Positions 44,248 through 53,589 of a DNA stretch of 64,000 nucleotides are shown in pieces; position 1 is the first letter of the stretch; each line of letters opens with the position of its first letter. The DNA is from Xanthobacteraceae bacterium. Its GTDB lineage: Bacteria; Pseudomonadota; Alphaproteobacteria; Rhizobiales; Xanthobacteraceae. Position numbers and translations under genes: made by a program. Location of the stretch: assembly GCA_019746355.1 (NCBI GenBank), contig JAIESC010000123.1:4335-68334 (forward strand), read 5' to 3'. The notes beneath the pieces were generated by a model. It saw nothing but the letters and a program-made list of their open reading frames with translations. It did no database searches and was not told the origin of the DNA.

Positions 44248-45525
44248 ATGTCCGACCACAAGCCCTATGACCTGTTGCTGCGCGGCGGCCACGTGATCTG
44301 TCCGGCCACGGGCGTGAACGGCGTGATGGATGTCGCGGTGCGCGACGGCAAGATCGCCGCCGTGCAGAAGGACATTCTGCCGGCGAGCGCCAAGGAAACC
44401 ATCGACCTGCGCGGCCGCATCGTGCTCCCCGGCATGATCGACACCCACGCGCACGTCTATCGCTACGTCAGCGGCCGCTTCGGCCTCGACGCCGACCTGG
44501 TCGGCGTGCATTCCGGCGTCACCGCGCTGATCGACCAGGGCGGGCCGTCCTGCATGACGCTGCCGGGCTTCCGGCATTTCGTCGCCGATACGGCGAAGTC
44601 CCGCGTCTACGCCTTCCTGTCGTCGTATCTGGTCGGCGGCCTCGAAGGCCACCTCTATCCGAACCTGTACAGCCCGGACTGCATCAACGTGCAGGCGACG
44701 GTCGATGCCGCCAAGGCCAACAGCGATCTGGTGCGCGGCATCAAGGGCCATGCCGAGATCGGCGGGTTCGCGCGCTGGGGCATCAAGGTGCTGCAGCTGT
44801 CGGCCGAGATCGGCCGCAAGTCCAACCTGCCGGTCTACGTCCACTTCGGCCAGCTCTGGGGCCTGCCGAGGAGCGGCGCGAACGGCGAGGACGCCGACAC
44901 GATCATCGAGCGCGTCATCCCGGAGCTGCGGCCCGGCGACATTCTCGCCCATCCGTTCACGCGCCACCCCGGCGGCTTCGTCAACCGCGAGGGCAAGGTC
45001 CACGAGGTGATCAAGGCTGCGCTCGACCACGGCTTGAAGGTGGACGTCGGCCACGGCAGCCATTTCTCGTATCGCCTCGCCAAGGTCGCGCTCGCCGCCG
45101 GCATCGTGCCGGACACGCTCGGCGCCGACATGCACGGCTACAACACCCATGTTCCCCCGCCGCCCGGCACACCCGCCGAGCACGCCGACGACGAGGCGAA
45201 TCCGTTTTTCGGCCAGGCGAAGTTCAGCCTGACGCAGGCGATGAGCTCGATGCTGGCGCTCGGCCTGACCATGGAGCAGATCGTGCCGATGGTGACGACC
45301 AATGCCGCGAAGATGATCGGCAAGGAGGACGAGATCGGCACGCTCAAGCCCGGCGTCACAGCCGACGTGTCGGTGCTGGCCGACCAGCGCGGCAAGTTCC
45401 TGCTGCGCGACAACGAGAAGAACCAGGTGGTCGCCGAGCGGCTGCTGCAGCCGCTGTTCTGCCTGCGCGAAGGCAAACGTTACGAGGCCAACGCGTCGAT
45501 CCTGCCGGAGGCGGTCGCGGCCTGA
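44248..45525 (+). CDS. deacetylase-type amidohydrolase (dihydroorotase-related)
   Basis: A 425-residue cytosolic metal-dependent amidohydrolase of the group annotated as amidohydrolase/deacetylase family (EF_0837/AHA_3915-like). Metal ligands appear in DTHAHVY, VYVHFG, DVGHGSHFSYRLA and the late Asp of DTLGADMHGY. The start is PYDLLLRGGHVICPATGVNG, and the C-terminal beta strands are GTLKPGVTADVSVL. Some members hydrolyse acetyl-amino acid esters; the substrate here is unknown. It follows the molybdenum hydroxylase genes by 107 bp and precedes a TctC protein gene, a common catabolic pairing. Confidence 0.87.
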   Translation: MSDHKPYDLLLRGGHVICPATGVNGVMDVAVRDGKIAAVQKDILPASAKETIDLRGRIVLPGMIDTHAHVYRYVSGRFGLDADLVGVHSGVTALIDQGGPSCMTLPGFRHFVADTAKSRVYAFLSSYLVGGLEGHLYPNLYSPDCINVQATVDAAKANSDLVRGIKGHAEIGGFARWGIKVLQLSAEIGRKSNLPVYVHFGQLWGLPRSGANGEDADTIIERVIPELRPGDILAHPFTRHPGGFVNREGKVHEVIKAALDHGLKVDVGHGSHFSYRLAKVALAAGIVPDTLGADMHGYNTHVPPPPGTPAEHADDEANPFFGQAKFSLTQAMSSMLALGLTMEQIVPMVTTNAAKMIGKEDEIGTLKPGVTADVSVLADQRGKFLLRDNEKNQVVAERLLQPLFCLREGKRYEANASILPEAVAA

Positions 45526-45717
45526 GACCAGTCCTCGCCGATCGCAGACGGACGTGGGGCCGCCGCGCGCCCGTTGCGTTGGCCCGGCCAGTCCGAGATC
45601 GACGGGACCAAATGCCGCGATGGCTCGCCCTTCCATGACTGGACGCGCTGAGAACTGCGACAAACAATTTGCTTGGCAGGCCCTGGTGGGCGGCTTCGGA
45701 GACGGATGGAGGATGCG

Positions 45718-46704
45718 ATGAACTTCTGGGGGCGAATGCTGCTGGCGCTGGGCCTCGCGGCGATACCCAACACGTTGAATGCACAGGGCAACTGGCCTGA
45801 CCGTCCGATCACCCTGGTGGTGCCCTATGCCGCCGGCGGCTACACCGATCTCACCGGCCGGCTCGCCGCCCGCTATCTCGAGAAGGCGCTGGGCAAGACC
45901 GTCGTCGTCGAGAACCGGCCGGGCGCCGGCGGCATCGTCGGCACGCAGGCGGTGGTGAACGCCGCGCCCGACGGATACACGCTCTGCGTCTGCAGCGTCG
46001 GCGCGATCTCGGTCGCGCCGTTCGCGCAGAAAGTCGGCTACGACCCGGCCAAGGATCTCGCGCCGGTCGGGATCATCAGCACCATCGTGCAGGCGGTGAT
46101 CGTCAGGAAATCGCTGCCGGTGAATTCGATGGCCGAGCTCGTCGCCTACGCCAAGGCCAATCCCGGCAAGCTCAACTACGGCTCGGCCGGCGCCGGCGGC
46201 CTGACGCACTACGCCGTCGAATTGTTCGAGGTGCGCACCGGAACGCACATGGTGCATGTCCCGTTCCGCGGCGGCGCGCCCGCGACCGCGGCGCTGGTGG
46301 CCGGCGAGGTCGATCTGTCGTTTGCCAACATGACCGATGCGCTGCCGCAGATCGAGGCCGGCACCGTGCGCGGCCTTGCGGTCACCTCGAAGGAGCGAAG
46401 CGCCTACTTCCCGAACATCCCGTCGATCCACGAGACGGTCGTTCCCGGTTTCCTGGTCGAGACCTGGAACGGCATCATCGCGCCGCCGAAAACGCCGGAG
46501 CCGATCATCAGCAAGCTCTCTGAAGCGCTGATCAAGATGGCCGACGATCCGGAGGTGAAGGAGGCGATGCGCAAGGCCGGCGGCAGCACGGTCAAAAGCA
46601 CGCCGGCGCAGTTCCGCGCGCAGATCGACCAGGAAATGGCGCAGTGGAAGCCGGTGGTTGCCGAAATCCTGGAGAAGGAAAAGAAGAAAGAGGTGAAGAA
46701 TTGA
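45718..46704 (+). CDS. TctC/Bug-family periplasmic binding protein
   Basis: A 328-residue orphan tripartite tricarboxylate receptor. Signal peptide MLLALGLAAIPNTLNAQ, then WPDRPITLVVPYAAGGYTD, VVVENRPGAGGIVGTQAVV, APDGYTLCVCSVG and LNYGSAGAGGLTHYAVELF. GGAGG lies 5 nt before ATG 45718. No TctA/B genes are adjacent; it may use the permease at 19111 or one elsewhere. Probably delivers the substrate of the upstream amidohydrolase. Confidence 0.92.
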   Translation: MNFWGRMLLALGLAAIPNTLNAQGNWPDRPITLVVPYAAGGYTDLTGRLAARYLEKALGKTVVVENRPGAGGIVGTQAVVNAAPDGYTLCVCSVGAISVAPFAQKVGYDPAKDLAPVGIISTIVQAVIVRKSLPVNSMAELVAYAKANPGKLNYGSAGAGGLTHYAVELFEVRTGTHMVHVPFRGGAPATAALVAGEVDLSFANMTDALPQIEAGTVRGLAVTSKERSAYFPNIPSIHETVVPGFLVETWNGIIAPPKTPEPIISKLSEALIKMADDPEVKEAMRKAGGSTVKSTPAQFRAQIDQEMAQWKPVVAEILEKEKKKEVKN

Positions 46705-46757
46705 TCCAGGCTTCGTGACGCTCATCAGTCAAAATCGAAGCGCCGGTCATTGTGTCC

Positions 46758-46850
46758 CTGGGTCCCCGCTTCCGCCGCGACGAGCGGTTGAGAGTTCGGT
46801 AAGTCCTCTCCCCGTTCGTCCCGCGAAAGCGGGCGAGAGCGGGGACCCAG
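46758..46850. repeat. inverted repeat, REP-like
   Basis: CTGGGTCCCCGCT (46758-46770) and AGCGGGGACCCAG (46838-46850) are perfect 13-bp complements enclosing GTTCGTCCCGCGAAAGCGGG-like sequence. It sits in the 180-bp gap between convergent genes and could also act as a transcription stop. Confidence 0.7.
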
Positions 46851-46884
46851 TGCTGAAGATTTCAGAAAGCGAACGGCGTAACCA

Positions 46885-48288
46885 TCAAAGCTTGACGCCG
46901 GCGCTCTCCAGGAGCGAGCGGGCGTGCGCCCGCTGCTCCTCGGAAATCACCAGCCGTTCGGCGAAGTCCTTGCCGGCGGGCTTGGTGGCGTCGATGCCCA
47001 TCTTGGTGACGGTGAAGGTCTGCGGATCGGAGGTGGGGTCGAGAATGGCGCTCTTGGAGCCCGGCACCATGATCACGTCCTTCTCGGCGCGCACCCGCGT
47101 CGCGACCGCCCACATCACGTCGTTCATGTCGTAGATGTCGACGTCGTCGTCGACGACGATGACGTACTTCGTGTAGAGTTCGGTGCCGAAGGTCGCCATC
47201 ATCGCCATCTGCGGCTCGCCCTCGGCGATCTTCTTCATCGAGACGATCGCCATGAAGGCGCCGCAGGTGGTGTGCGGCACGTGCACGGCGCGGACGTTCG
47301 GCAGGTTGCGGCGCAGCGCGTTGAGAATCTCGCCCTCGCGAGTGATGCACGACACCAGGATATGATCCTGCGACATGCCCGAGACGACGCTGTGATAGAT
47401 CGCGTCGCGGCGCATGCGGATGCGCTTGGCGACGAACACATTCTGCGTGCTGCGATAGGACGCATAGCCGGTGAACTCGCCGAACGGGCCTTCCGGCTCG
47501 TGCACGCCGGCGAGGATTTCGCCTTCGATGACGATCTCGGCCGCCGCCGGCACCTCGAGATCGGCGACGCCGCAGCGCGCCAGCCGGTAGGGCTCGCCGA
47601 ACAGGCCGCCGATGATCTCGAACTTCCGCACGTTCTGCGGATAGGCATAGACCATCGAGCCCATGTAATGCAGCGGATGGACGCCGAGCGTGATCGCCAC
47701 CGGCAGGTTCTGGCCTTTTTCCTCGGCGCGGCGATGAAACTCATACATGCGCCGGCGCGAATGCAGCGACACGCCGAGCCGGTTCTTGTCCTTGAGCATC
47801 AGCCGGTGAAAGCCCGTGGTGTCGACGCCGGTGACGGGATCGCGGGCGCTGAGCTGGCCGGCGGTGATGTAAGGGGCTGCGTCAACGGTGAACTGCAGCG
47901 GCACCGGCAGCCTGGTGAGGTCGATGTCATCGCCCTCGATGACCACCTCGTCCCAGGCGGCGTTGTCCACCACCTCGCAGGGAATGTACTTCTGGCAGCG
48001 TTCGCGAAACGCCGTCGGCAGCTCCGCCGGCTTGACGCCAAGACAGGCCGCGAGAAGCTTGCGGTTGCCGGCCGCGTTGGTGACCACCGGCATGGTGTGG
48101 CCTTTGATGTTTTCGAACAGGACGACGGGACTGCGCCCGGCCTTGTCGAGCTCGAACAGCATCGCCGTGGACTCGAACCTGAGATCGACGGCGTTGCGGA
48201 CGCGCAGAAACTCCTCGGGATAGCCGGTTTCGACCATCCGCAGAAATCCGCGCAGGCTTTGATTGTCGATGTTCGAAAGCGAGTTCAT
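46885..48288 (-). CDS. UbiD-family decarboxylase
   Basis: A 467-residue UbiD-type enzyme, which uses prenylated FMN for reversible (de)carboxylation of unsaturated or aromatic acids. The conserved acidic motif is HEPEGPFGEFTGYASYR (the Glu-Glu part of the E-D-E triad), and VVDDDVDIYDMNDVMWAV is the second signature. Length is normal. No UbiX (prenyltransferase) gene is nearby. It stands alone on the minus strand between a TctC gene and a hydrolase gene; the substrate is unknown. Confidence 0.92.
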   Translation of the reverse strand: MNSLSNIDNQSLRGFLRMVETGYPEEFLRVRNAVDLRFESTAMLFELDKAGRSPVVLFENIKGHTMPVVTNAAGNRKLLAACLGVKPAELPTAFRERCQKYIPCEVVDNAAWDEVVIEGDDIDLTRLPVPLQFTVDAAPYITAGQLSARDPVTGVDTTGFHRLMLKDKNRLGVSLHSRRRMYEFHRRAEEKGQNLPVAITLGVHPLHYMGSMVYAYPQNVRKFEIIGGLFGEPYRLARCGVADLEVPAAAEIVIEGEILAGVHEPEGPFGEFTGYASYRSTQNVFVAKRIRMRRDAIYHSVVSGMSQDHILVSCITREGEILNALRRNLPNVRAVHVPHTTCGAFMAIVSMKKIAEGEPQMAMMATFGTELYTKYVIVVDDDVDIYDMNDVMWAVATRVRAEKDVIMVPGSKSAILDPTSDPQTFTVTKMGIDATKPAGKDFAERLVISEEQRAHARSLLESAGVKL

Positions 48289-48511
48289 GCCGGCTCCCGT
48301 TCACTCAAGCGCCATTTGATGGCATCGCCGCGGGGCATGGCAAGCAAAAACCGGTCCAGCAAGCAGGGCACCCTTCAGCAGCAGCCTTCCGGCGCATTTG
48401 TGTTTGCGCGCCTGCATCCCATCGGCTAGCAGAGGAAGGCGGCGGCTCGCCGGCGCCGATGCCCCGGGAACGCGGAGCATGGCGATGTCGCGTTCGCCCA
48501 AGGAAGCTGCC

Positions 48512-49270
48512 ATGCCTCACTACGAGAAAGGTCCCGTTCGCATTCGCTATGAGGAGGCCGGCGCGGGCTTCCCGCTGTTGATCATCGCGGGCGGTGGGCT
48601 GAATTCGACCATCGCTGGGCTCAGCGGCCCGCTCTCGCCCTTCAACCCGATCGAGGCGTTCAAGGCGGAGTACCGCTGCATCGCGGCGGACTTGCGCAAC
48701 GCCAAGGACGGCCAGTCCTCGGGCCCGCTCGAGGTCGACCGTCCGTGGGACGCTTACGCCGACGACCAACTCGGGATGATGGACCACCTTGGCATCGACA
48801 AGTTCATGGTGCTGGGCTTCTGCATCGGCGGCCCGTTCATCTGGAACCTGTTGAAGCGGGCACCCGATCGGATCGTCGCGGCCGTGCTGGCGCAGCCGAG
48901 CGGCTCGCGGCCCGAGATGCGCGACCTGTTCTACGACGGCAACATGAAGGGTTGGGGTCCCGAGCTGGTCAAGCGCCGGTCCGACATCACCATGGAGTCG
49001 GTCGATCGATTCCTGACCCGGATGTACCGCACCAACCCCGACTTCGTCTTCACCGTGACGCGCGACTTCGTGCGCAACTGCCAGACGCCGGTCCTGATCC
49101 TGCCGGACGATATCCCGCAGCACCCCTATGCCGTCGCCATGGAGGCGGCGATGCTGGCGCCCAAGGCGGAAGTCAGCATGTTTCCCTGGAAGGAGCCGAA
49201 GGAGCGGATCCCCCTGGCCGTTCGCCAGATCCGGTCCTTCCTCCGGGCGCATCGGCCCGCTCCTGCTTGA
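48512..49270 (+). CDS. alpha/beta hydrolase with a Cys nucleophile elbow
   Basis: A 252-residue alpha/beta hydrolase. The elbow reads VLGFCIGGPF, with Cys where most members have Ser. The acid may lie in LILPDDIPQHP; at the place of the usual GH motif there is MFPWKEPKERIP, with no histidine. ATG 48512 has AGGAAG 6 nt upstream. It directly precedes a DctPQM transporter set, so it may act on the imported acid. It may be a non-canonical or lost enzyme activity; dienelactone hydrolases show that Cys can serve as nucleophile. Confidence 0.82.
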   Translation: MPHYEKGPVRIRYEEAGAGFPLLIIAGGGLNSTIAGLSGPLSPFNPIEAFKAEYRCIAADLRNAKDGQSSGPLEVDRPWDAYADDQLGMMDHLGIDKFMVLGFCIGGPFIWNLLKRAPDRIVAAVLAQPSGSRPEMRDLFYDGNMKGWGPELVKRRSDITMESVDRFLTRMYRTNPDFVFTVTRDFVRNCQTPVLILPDDIPQHPYAVAMEAAMLAPKAEVSMFPWKEPKERIPLAVRQIRSFLRAHRPAPA

Positions 49271-49361
49271 ACGGCGCTGGCCGCTCATACGCCATCCGAA
49301 TTTGTCAAACCCCTCCGCGATAGTAAGATCGCCTCCAAACAATTCGCCAAGGAGGATCGAC

Positions 49362-50339
49362 ATGCTGCGCGTCAAATGCGGGTTCGCCATCGCATGGTTG
49401 TTGGCGGGGGGCGTTGCCGCGCAGGCAGCCGATATCCGTCTGCTGTCGAGCTGGGACAAGACCAATCCGGCGGTTGGAAAGCTGGTCGAGCCCTTCGCCA
49501 AGGGCGTCGAGACGGCAACCCAGGGCAAAGTCAAATTCATCGTCAGCGGCCCGGAAACCGTCCCCCCGTTTGAGCAGCTTCAGCCCGCCTCGACGGGCGT
49601 GTTCCAGATGCTGTTCACCCACGCCGTCTACCATTACGGCACGACCGGCATGGCCGTCGGCATGGACGCCGTGCGCGGGAGCATCGATGCGCGCCGCAAG
49701 TCGGGCATGATGGAGGTGATCGACCGGCACTATCAGAAGCACGGGTTGAAGCTGGTCGGGCTCGCGCTCTCCGCAACCAAGGGCTACCACATGGTGCTGC
49801 GCCAGCCGGTCAGCGCCAACGGGGATTTGCAGGGCCGGAAAATTCGCGGGACACCGACCTATCATCCGGTGATCAGCATGCTCGGCGCTTCCCCCGTCGT
49901 GCTGCCGGGCGGCGAGGTCTATGCCGCGCTGGAAAAAGGCGTTGTTGACGGCGCATCGTGGCCGGCCTCCGGCGTGCTCGGCATGCGCTGGTATGAAGTC
50001 GCCAAATACATGCTGCGTCCCACGTTTGGCGTGAACCACTACCTGCTGCTGATGAATTTGAACGCCTGGAATCGGCTGAGCGAATCCGAGCGCAATATCC
50101 TTGCGGCGGAAGCGCGCAAGATCGAGGACAGCTGGTTCAAGGAATACGACCAGATGGTCGCTGAAGAAGAGGCCGAGCTGATCAAACGCGGGATGCAGAT
50201 CACGGAAATGGGTGCCCCGCAAAAACAAAAGGTGGAGGCCGCCTGGGCCTCGGCACAATGGGACCTCGCTGAGAAGAAGAACGGCCAGGAGGCCAAAGAC
50301 CTGCGCGAGTTGCTCAAAAAGCAGGGCCTGACCGACTAG
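49362..50339 (+). CDS. dctP: TRAP transporter substrate-binding protein DctP
   Basis: A 325-residue periplasmic TRAP binding protein with signal peptide CGFAIAWLLAGGVAAQA followed by ADIRLLSSWDKTNPAVGKLV. The helix-lobe stretch LQGRKIRGTPTYHPVISML carries the conserved Arg that normally salt-bridges a carboxylate. AGGAGG lies 7 nt before ATG 49362. It feeds the DctQM permease encoded next. Confidence 0.9.
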   Translation: MLRVKCGFAIAWLLAGGVAAQAADIRLLSSWDKTNPAVGKLVEPFAKGVETATQGKVKFIVSGPETVPPFEQLQPASTGVFQMLFTHAVYHYGTTGMAVGMDAVRGSIDARRKSGMMEVIDRHYQKHGLKLVGLALSATKGYHMVLRQPVSANGDLQGRKIRGTPTYHPVISMLGASPVVLPGGEVYAALEKGVVDGASWPASGVLGMRWYEVAKYMLRPTFGVNHYLLLMNLNAWNRLSESERNILAAEARKIEDSWFKEYDQMVAEEEAELIKRGMQITEMGAPQKQKVEAAWASAQWDLAEKKNGQEAKDLRELLKKQGLTD

Positions 50340-50378
50340 CACCCGTTCAAGCCCGACTCAAACCGCTCGGTCAATCGC

Positions 50379-50891
50379 ATGAGGCAGACGTGGGGTCGGG
50401 CTTTGCTACTTCACGACGCGGTGACCCGCGTCAGCTTCGCCGTGTCCGCGATCATCCTCGCACTGATCGCAATCTCGTTTTCCTACGAGGTGGTGGCGCG
50501 ATATTTCTTTGGCGCGCCCACAAGCTGGGCCAACGCTTTCATCGCCTATTTCCTGTGCGCCTCGATCTTCCTGGCGGCTCCGGAATTGACCCGGCGACGC
50601 GCGCACGTCGCCGTTACGATCTTGTCTGACCGTGCTTCGCCTGGTTTCCGTGCTGCCCTTCACCGCGTCGTCCTCGCGGCCGGGGCCGGCGCGTGCCTGC
50701 TTGCGACATGGATCACTGCCAATGCCACCGCCGATCAATTTGCCATGGGCATCGACACGATCTCTGCCTATCCCATCCCCAAGTGGCTGGTGTCGATCTT
50801 CATCCCCTATGGGATGTTGAGCTCCGGCTTGTATTTCCTTCGCGACCTGACCAGCGGCGACCTCAGCGCGAACTCCGGGCTCACGCCATGA
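50379..50891 (+). CDS. dctQ: TRAP transporter small permease DctQ
   Basis: A 170-residue four-helix membrane protein: SFAVSAIILALIAISFSYEV, VVARYFFGAPTSWANAFIAY (the family start signature), a middle pair and WLVSIFIPYGMLSSGLYFL. Its stop overlaps the DctM start (ATGA). Confidence 0.9.
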   Translation: MRQTWGRALLLHDAVTRVSFAVSAIILALIAISFSYEVVARYFFGAPTSWANAFIAYFLCASIFLAAPELTRRRAHVAVTILSDRASPGFRAALHRVVLAAGAGACLLATWITANATADQFAMGIDTISAYPIPKWLVSIFIPYGMLSSGLYFLRDLTSGDLSANSGLTP

Positions 50892-52207
50892 TCGACTGGT
50901 GGATCGCACTGTCCGGCGCGATCACTCTGCTGCTCGCGCTGCTGTTTCTGGGCATTCCCGTATTTGTCGCGTTTCTGATCCTGAACGTCGCCGGAATCCT
51001 GGTGCTGATGGGACCGGCGGGATTTGGGATGTTCGCCAACAGCATTTTTACGACCGCAACCACCACGGCGCTTGCCACCGTGCCGCTGTTCATCGCGATG
51101 GGCGAAATCCTGTTTCGCTCCGGCGCGATGGAGGCGGTGTTCGATTCACTCGACCGGCTGATCGGCCGCATCCGCGGCCGGCAATATGTTCTGTGCATTT
51201 TATTGTCTGCGATTCTCGGCGCGCTGTCCGGCGCTGCCATGGCTGTCGCGGGGCTGCTCGGCCGCTCGCTGTTCCCGACCATGCGGGCGCGCGGCTACAA
51301 CACGCGGCTGTCGGCGGGCACTATTCTCGCCGGCGCTTGCCTTGATCCGATCATCCCGCCCAGCGTCCTGGCGATCCTGATCGCCGCGCTGGCGGAGATC
51401 TCGACGGCAGGCCTGCTGATCGCGGGGATTATCCCGGGCCTGATGCTGACGTGCCTGTTTCTGATCTACGTCATGTACCGGATCTGGCGCGACCCGTCGC
51501 TAGCGCCCGACGTATCGGTCGACGTTGCGGGCGCAACGAAGCAAAGCGCGGCGATGGCGGCACTGCGCATCCTGCCCTGCGCCTTCGTCTTCTTCATGGT
51601 CATGGGATTGATCATGTTCGGGGTCGCCACGCCGACGGAGGCGGCCGCCACCGGCGTTTTCGGCGCAGTGATCGTAGCCATTGTCTACCGCCGGCTGTCC
51701 TGGCGCATGATGGTGGAGGCGTTCACGACCGCTGCAACCGTCTCGACGCTCCTGCTCGTGATCATGTGCAGTGCGGTCATGTTCAGTCAGCTGCTGACGT
51801 TCACCGGTGCGACCCGCGCCGTGGCCGAGCTCATTGCGCATCTTGATTTGCACGCGACGGTGATGCTCCTCGCCATGCTGGCCTTGCCGTTTATTCTTTT
51901 CATGTTTCTCGATCAGCTTGCGCTGATGCTGGTGTTGATCCCGATCTACCAGCCGCTGCTGAAGCACTATGCGTTCGACCCGATCTGGTTTTGGACGCTG
52001 TTTCTGATCGTCGCCACCGTCGGAGGACTGACGCCGCCATTCGGCTATGTTCTATTCGCGCTCAAGAGCGCGGCGCCTGATCTGCCGACAGCCGAGATCT
52101 ACCGGGCGTCGTGGCCCTTCGTCTGGCTGATCGTGCTTGGACTTTTCATTCTGATCGCATTCCCGTCGCTGGTTACGTTCCTGCCGAACCTGATGCGTCC
52201 AGCCTGA
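50888..52207 (+). CDS. dctM: TRAP transporter large permease DctM
   Basis: A 439-residue membrane protein with about 12 helices, typical length. Marks are LATVPLFIAMGEILFRSGAM, SGAAMAVAGLLGRSLFPTM, ACLDPIIPPSVLAILIA and GLTPPFGYVLFALKS. Works with DctQ and the Na+ gradient. The last gene of the hydrolase-dctPQM unit. The solute is probably an organic acid. Confidence 0.94.
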   Translation: MIDWWIALSGAITLLLALLFLGIPVFVAFLILNVAGILVLMGPAGFGMFANSIFTTATTTALATVPLFIAMGEILFRSGAMEAVFDSLDRLIGRIRGRQYVLCILLSAILGALSGAAMAVAGLLGRSLFPTMRARGYNTRLSAGTILAGACLDPIIPPSVLAILIAALAEISTAGLLIAGIIPGLMLTCLFLIYVMYRIWRDPSLAPDVSVDVAGATKQSAAMAALRILPCAFVFFMVMGLIMFGVATPTEAAATGVFGAVIVAIVYRRLSWRMMVEAFTTAATVSTLLLVIMCSAVMFSQLLTFTGATRAVAELIAHLDLHATVMLLAMLALPFILFMFLDQLALMLVLIPIYQPLLKHYAFDPIWFWTLFLIVATVGGLTPPFGYVLFALKSAAPDLPTAEIYRASWPFVWLIVLGLFILIAFPSLVTFLPNLMRPA

Positions 52208-52307
52208 CGGAGCAGACAGCATCGGCCGTGGGCCCAAAAGCCGGAAAGGCGCGACAACGCCACCGGCGATCTGGACCCGTTGCCGGAAGCAGGCCATACA
52301 TGTCGGC

Positions 52308-53384
52308 ATGCGCGGTGGAGCGGGACGGAAGCGGAGCACTCAGACTGCGGCAGCCGGACGGTCCGCTCCGAGCGACCGCCGCGGGGCGGCACGGGTGCGC
52401 GAGCGCAACTGCTCAGTCGCGCGCACGCTCGGCATTCTGTCGGACGCCTGGACGTTCCTCGTCATCCGCGAAGCATTTTTTGGCGCAAAGCGCTTCGAGA
52501 CGTTCCGCTCGTCGCTCGGCCTGCCCCGCGCGACCCTGATCGAGCGGCTAAAGCGCCTCACCGAGCAGGGCATCTTCCGGCAGGAGCGCTACTCCGAAAC
52601 CTCGCAGCGCGTCGAGTATCGGCTGACCGAGTCTGGGCTCGAGCTCTACCCCTGCTTCCTCGCGCTGATGCAATTCGGCGACCGCTGGCTCGCCGGCCCG
52701 AAGGGTCCGCCGCTGCGGCTCATTCATCACACCTGCAACAGCATGTGCAAGCCGATCGTCGCCTGCTCGTCCTGCCTTGAAGAGGTGACGGCGCGGCGCG
52801 CGACCTATCGTGACGGACCGGGCGCCGGCTTCTCCACCATCGCGCCGCCGCGCCGGGCGCGGCGCTCCTCCGACCCCTCGCAGTTCCTGCGCGGGCGGCC
52901 AAGCTCCGTGTCCAACACGCTGCAATTGATCGGCGACCGCTGGAGCTTCCTCATCATCCGCGAGGCGTTCCTCGGCTCGCGCCGCTTCGACCGCCTGCAG
53001 TCGGAGTTGAAGATCGCCTCCAACATCCTGTCCGATCGCCTCGCCCGGCTCGTCACCACCGGCATCCTGGCGAGGCGCCGTTACCAGAACCAGCCGGAGC
53101 GTTTCGAGTACCGGCTGACCGACATGGGCAAGGATCTCTACGGCCCGCTGATCGCGATGATGGCCTGGGGCGACCGCTGGCTCGCCGGTCCCAAAGGGCC
53201 GCCGCTGATCCTCAGGCATCGCGACTGCGGCAAGGATTTCACGCCGCTCGTGATCTGCGATCGCTGCCGCAAGCCGGTCGCCTCGCACGACATGGGCTAT
53301 CAGCTCAACTACGACCCGCAGGACTTTGGCGCGCCGGACGTGCCCGGCCCGCGCGCCACGCCGGCGCGGCAAAAGCGCGGCTGA
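52308..53384 (+). CDS. tandem HxlR-type regulator with Cys-rich segments
   Basis: A 358-residue protein with two HxlR/MarR-like winged-helix domains in one chain: about 35-135 (LSDAWTFLVIREAFFGAKRF) and about 200-300 (IGDRWSFLIIREAFLGSRRF). Each is followed by WLAGPKGPP and a Cys cluster: Cys143, 147, 153 and 156 (HHTCNSMCKPIVACSSC) and Cys307, 317 and 320 (DCGKDF...ICDRC). HxlR proteins normally act as dimers of single domains and sense aldehydes or redox state. The fused pair probably binds DNA as a pseudo-dimer, with possible zinc ribbons. Downstream are the SDR and acyl-CoA synthetase genes it may control. Confidence 0.88.
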   Translation: MRGGAGRKRSTQTAAAGRSAPSDRRGAARVRERNCSVARTLGILSDAWTFLVIREAFFGAKRFETFRSSLGLPRATLIERLKRLTEQGIFRQERYSETSQRVEYRLTESGLELYPCFLALMQFGDRWLAGPKGPPLRLIHHTCNSMCKPIVACSSCLEEVTARRATYRDGPGAGFSTIAPPRRARRSSDPSQFLRGRPSSVSNTLQLIGDRWSFLIIREAFLGSRRFDRLQSELKIASNILSDRLARLVTTGILARRRYQNQPERFEYRLTDMGKDLYGPLIAMMAWGDRWLAGPKGPPLILRHRDCGKDFTPLVICDRCRKPVASHDMGYQLNYDPQDFGAPDVPGPRATPARQKRG

Positions 53385-53450
53385 ACGTCCCGCCTTGACT
53401 CGGCTCCGCCAAGTTGGTCTAGTAATGCAAGTAACTAGGAGATGACCCGC

Positions 53451-53577
53451 GTCACCTCGGCGTGCCCGCGGCGGTCGCCGACGCGCTGGCCCCGCTCGGC
53501 GCGGAGGTCACCCGAGCTTCCGGTCATGCCGGAGCGGCTGTTCCGCATCATCGAAAACGCCAAACAAGAACGATCCT
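53451..53577 (+). pseudogene. xanthine dehydrogenase-type large-subunit C-terminal remnant
   Basis: One frame reads AAVADALAPLGAEVT; after one extra C the next frame reads ELPVMPERLFRIIENAKQER and a stop. This is the C-terminal tail of a molybdenum hydroxylase large subunit (family pattern '..DAL..LG..VTELPVTPERV..'). Only about 40 codons remain, with a 1-nt frameshift, directly upstream of the SDR gene. Confidence 0.7.
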
Positions 53578-53589
53578 GAAGGAGCGAAC

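Noticed and set aside
44203..46725. 840-codon minus-strand open frame
   Set aside because: It is antisense to the amidohydrolase and TctC genes, has an Arg/His/Asp-rich unnatural composition and no motifs; high GC codon bias keeps the opposite frame open.
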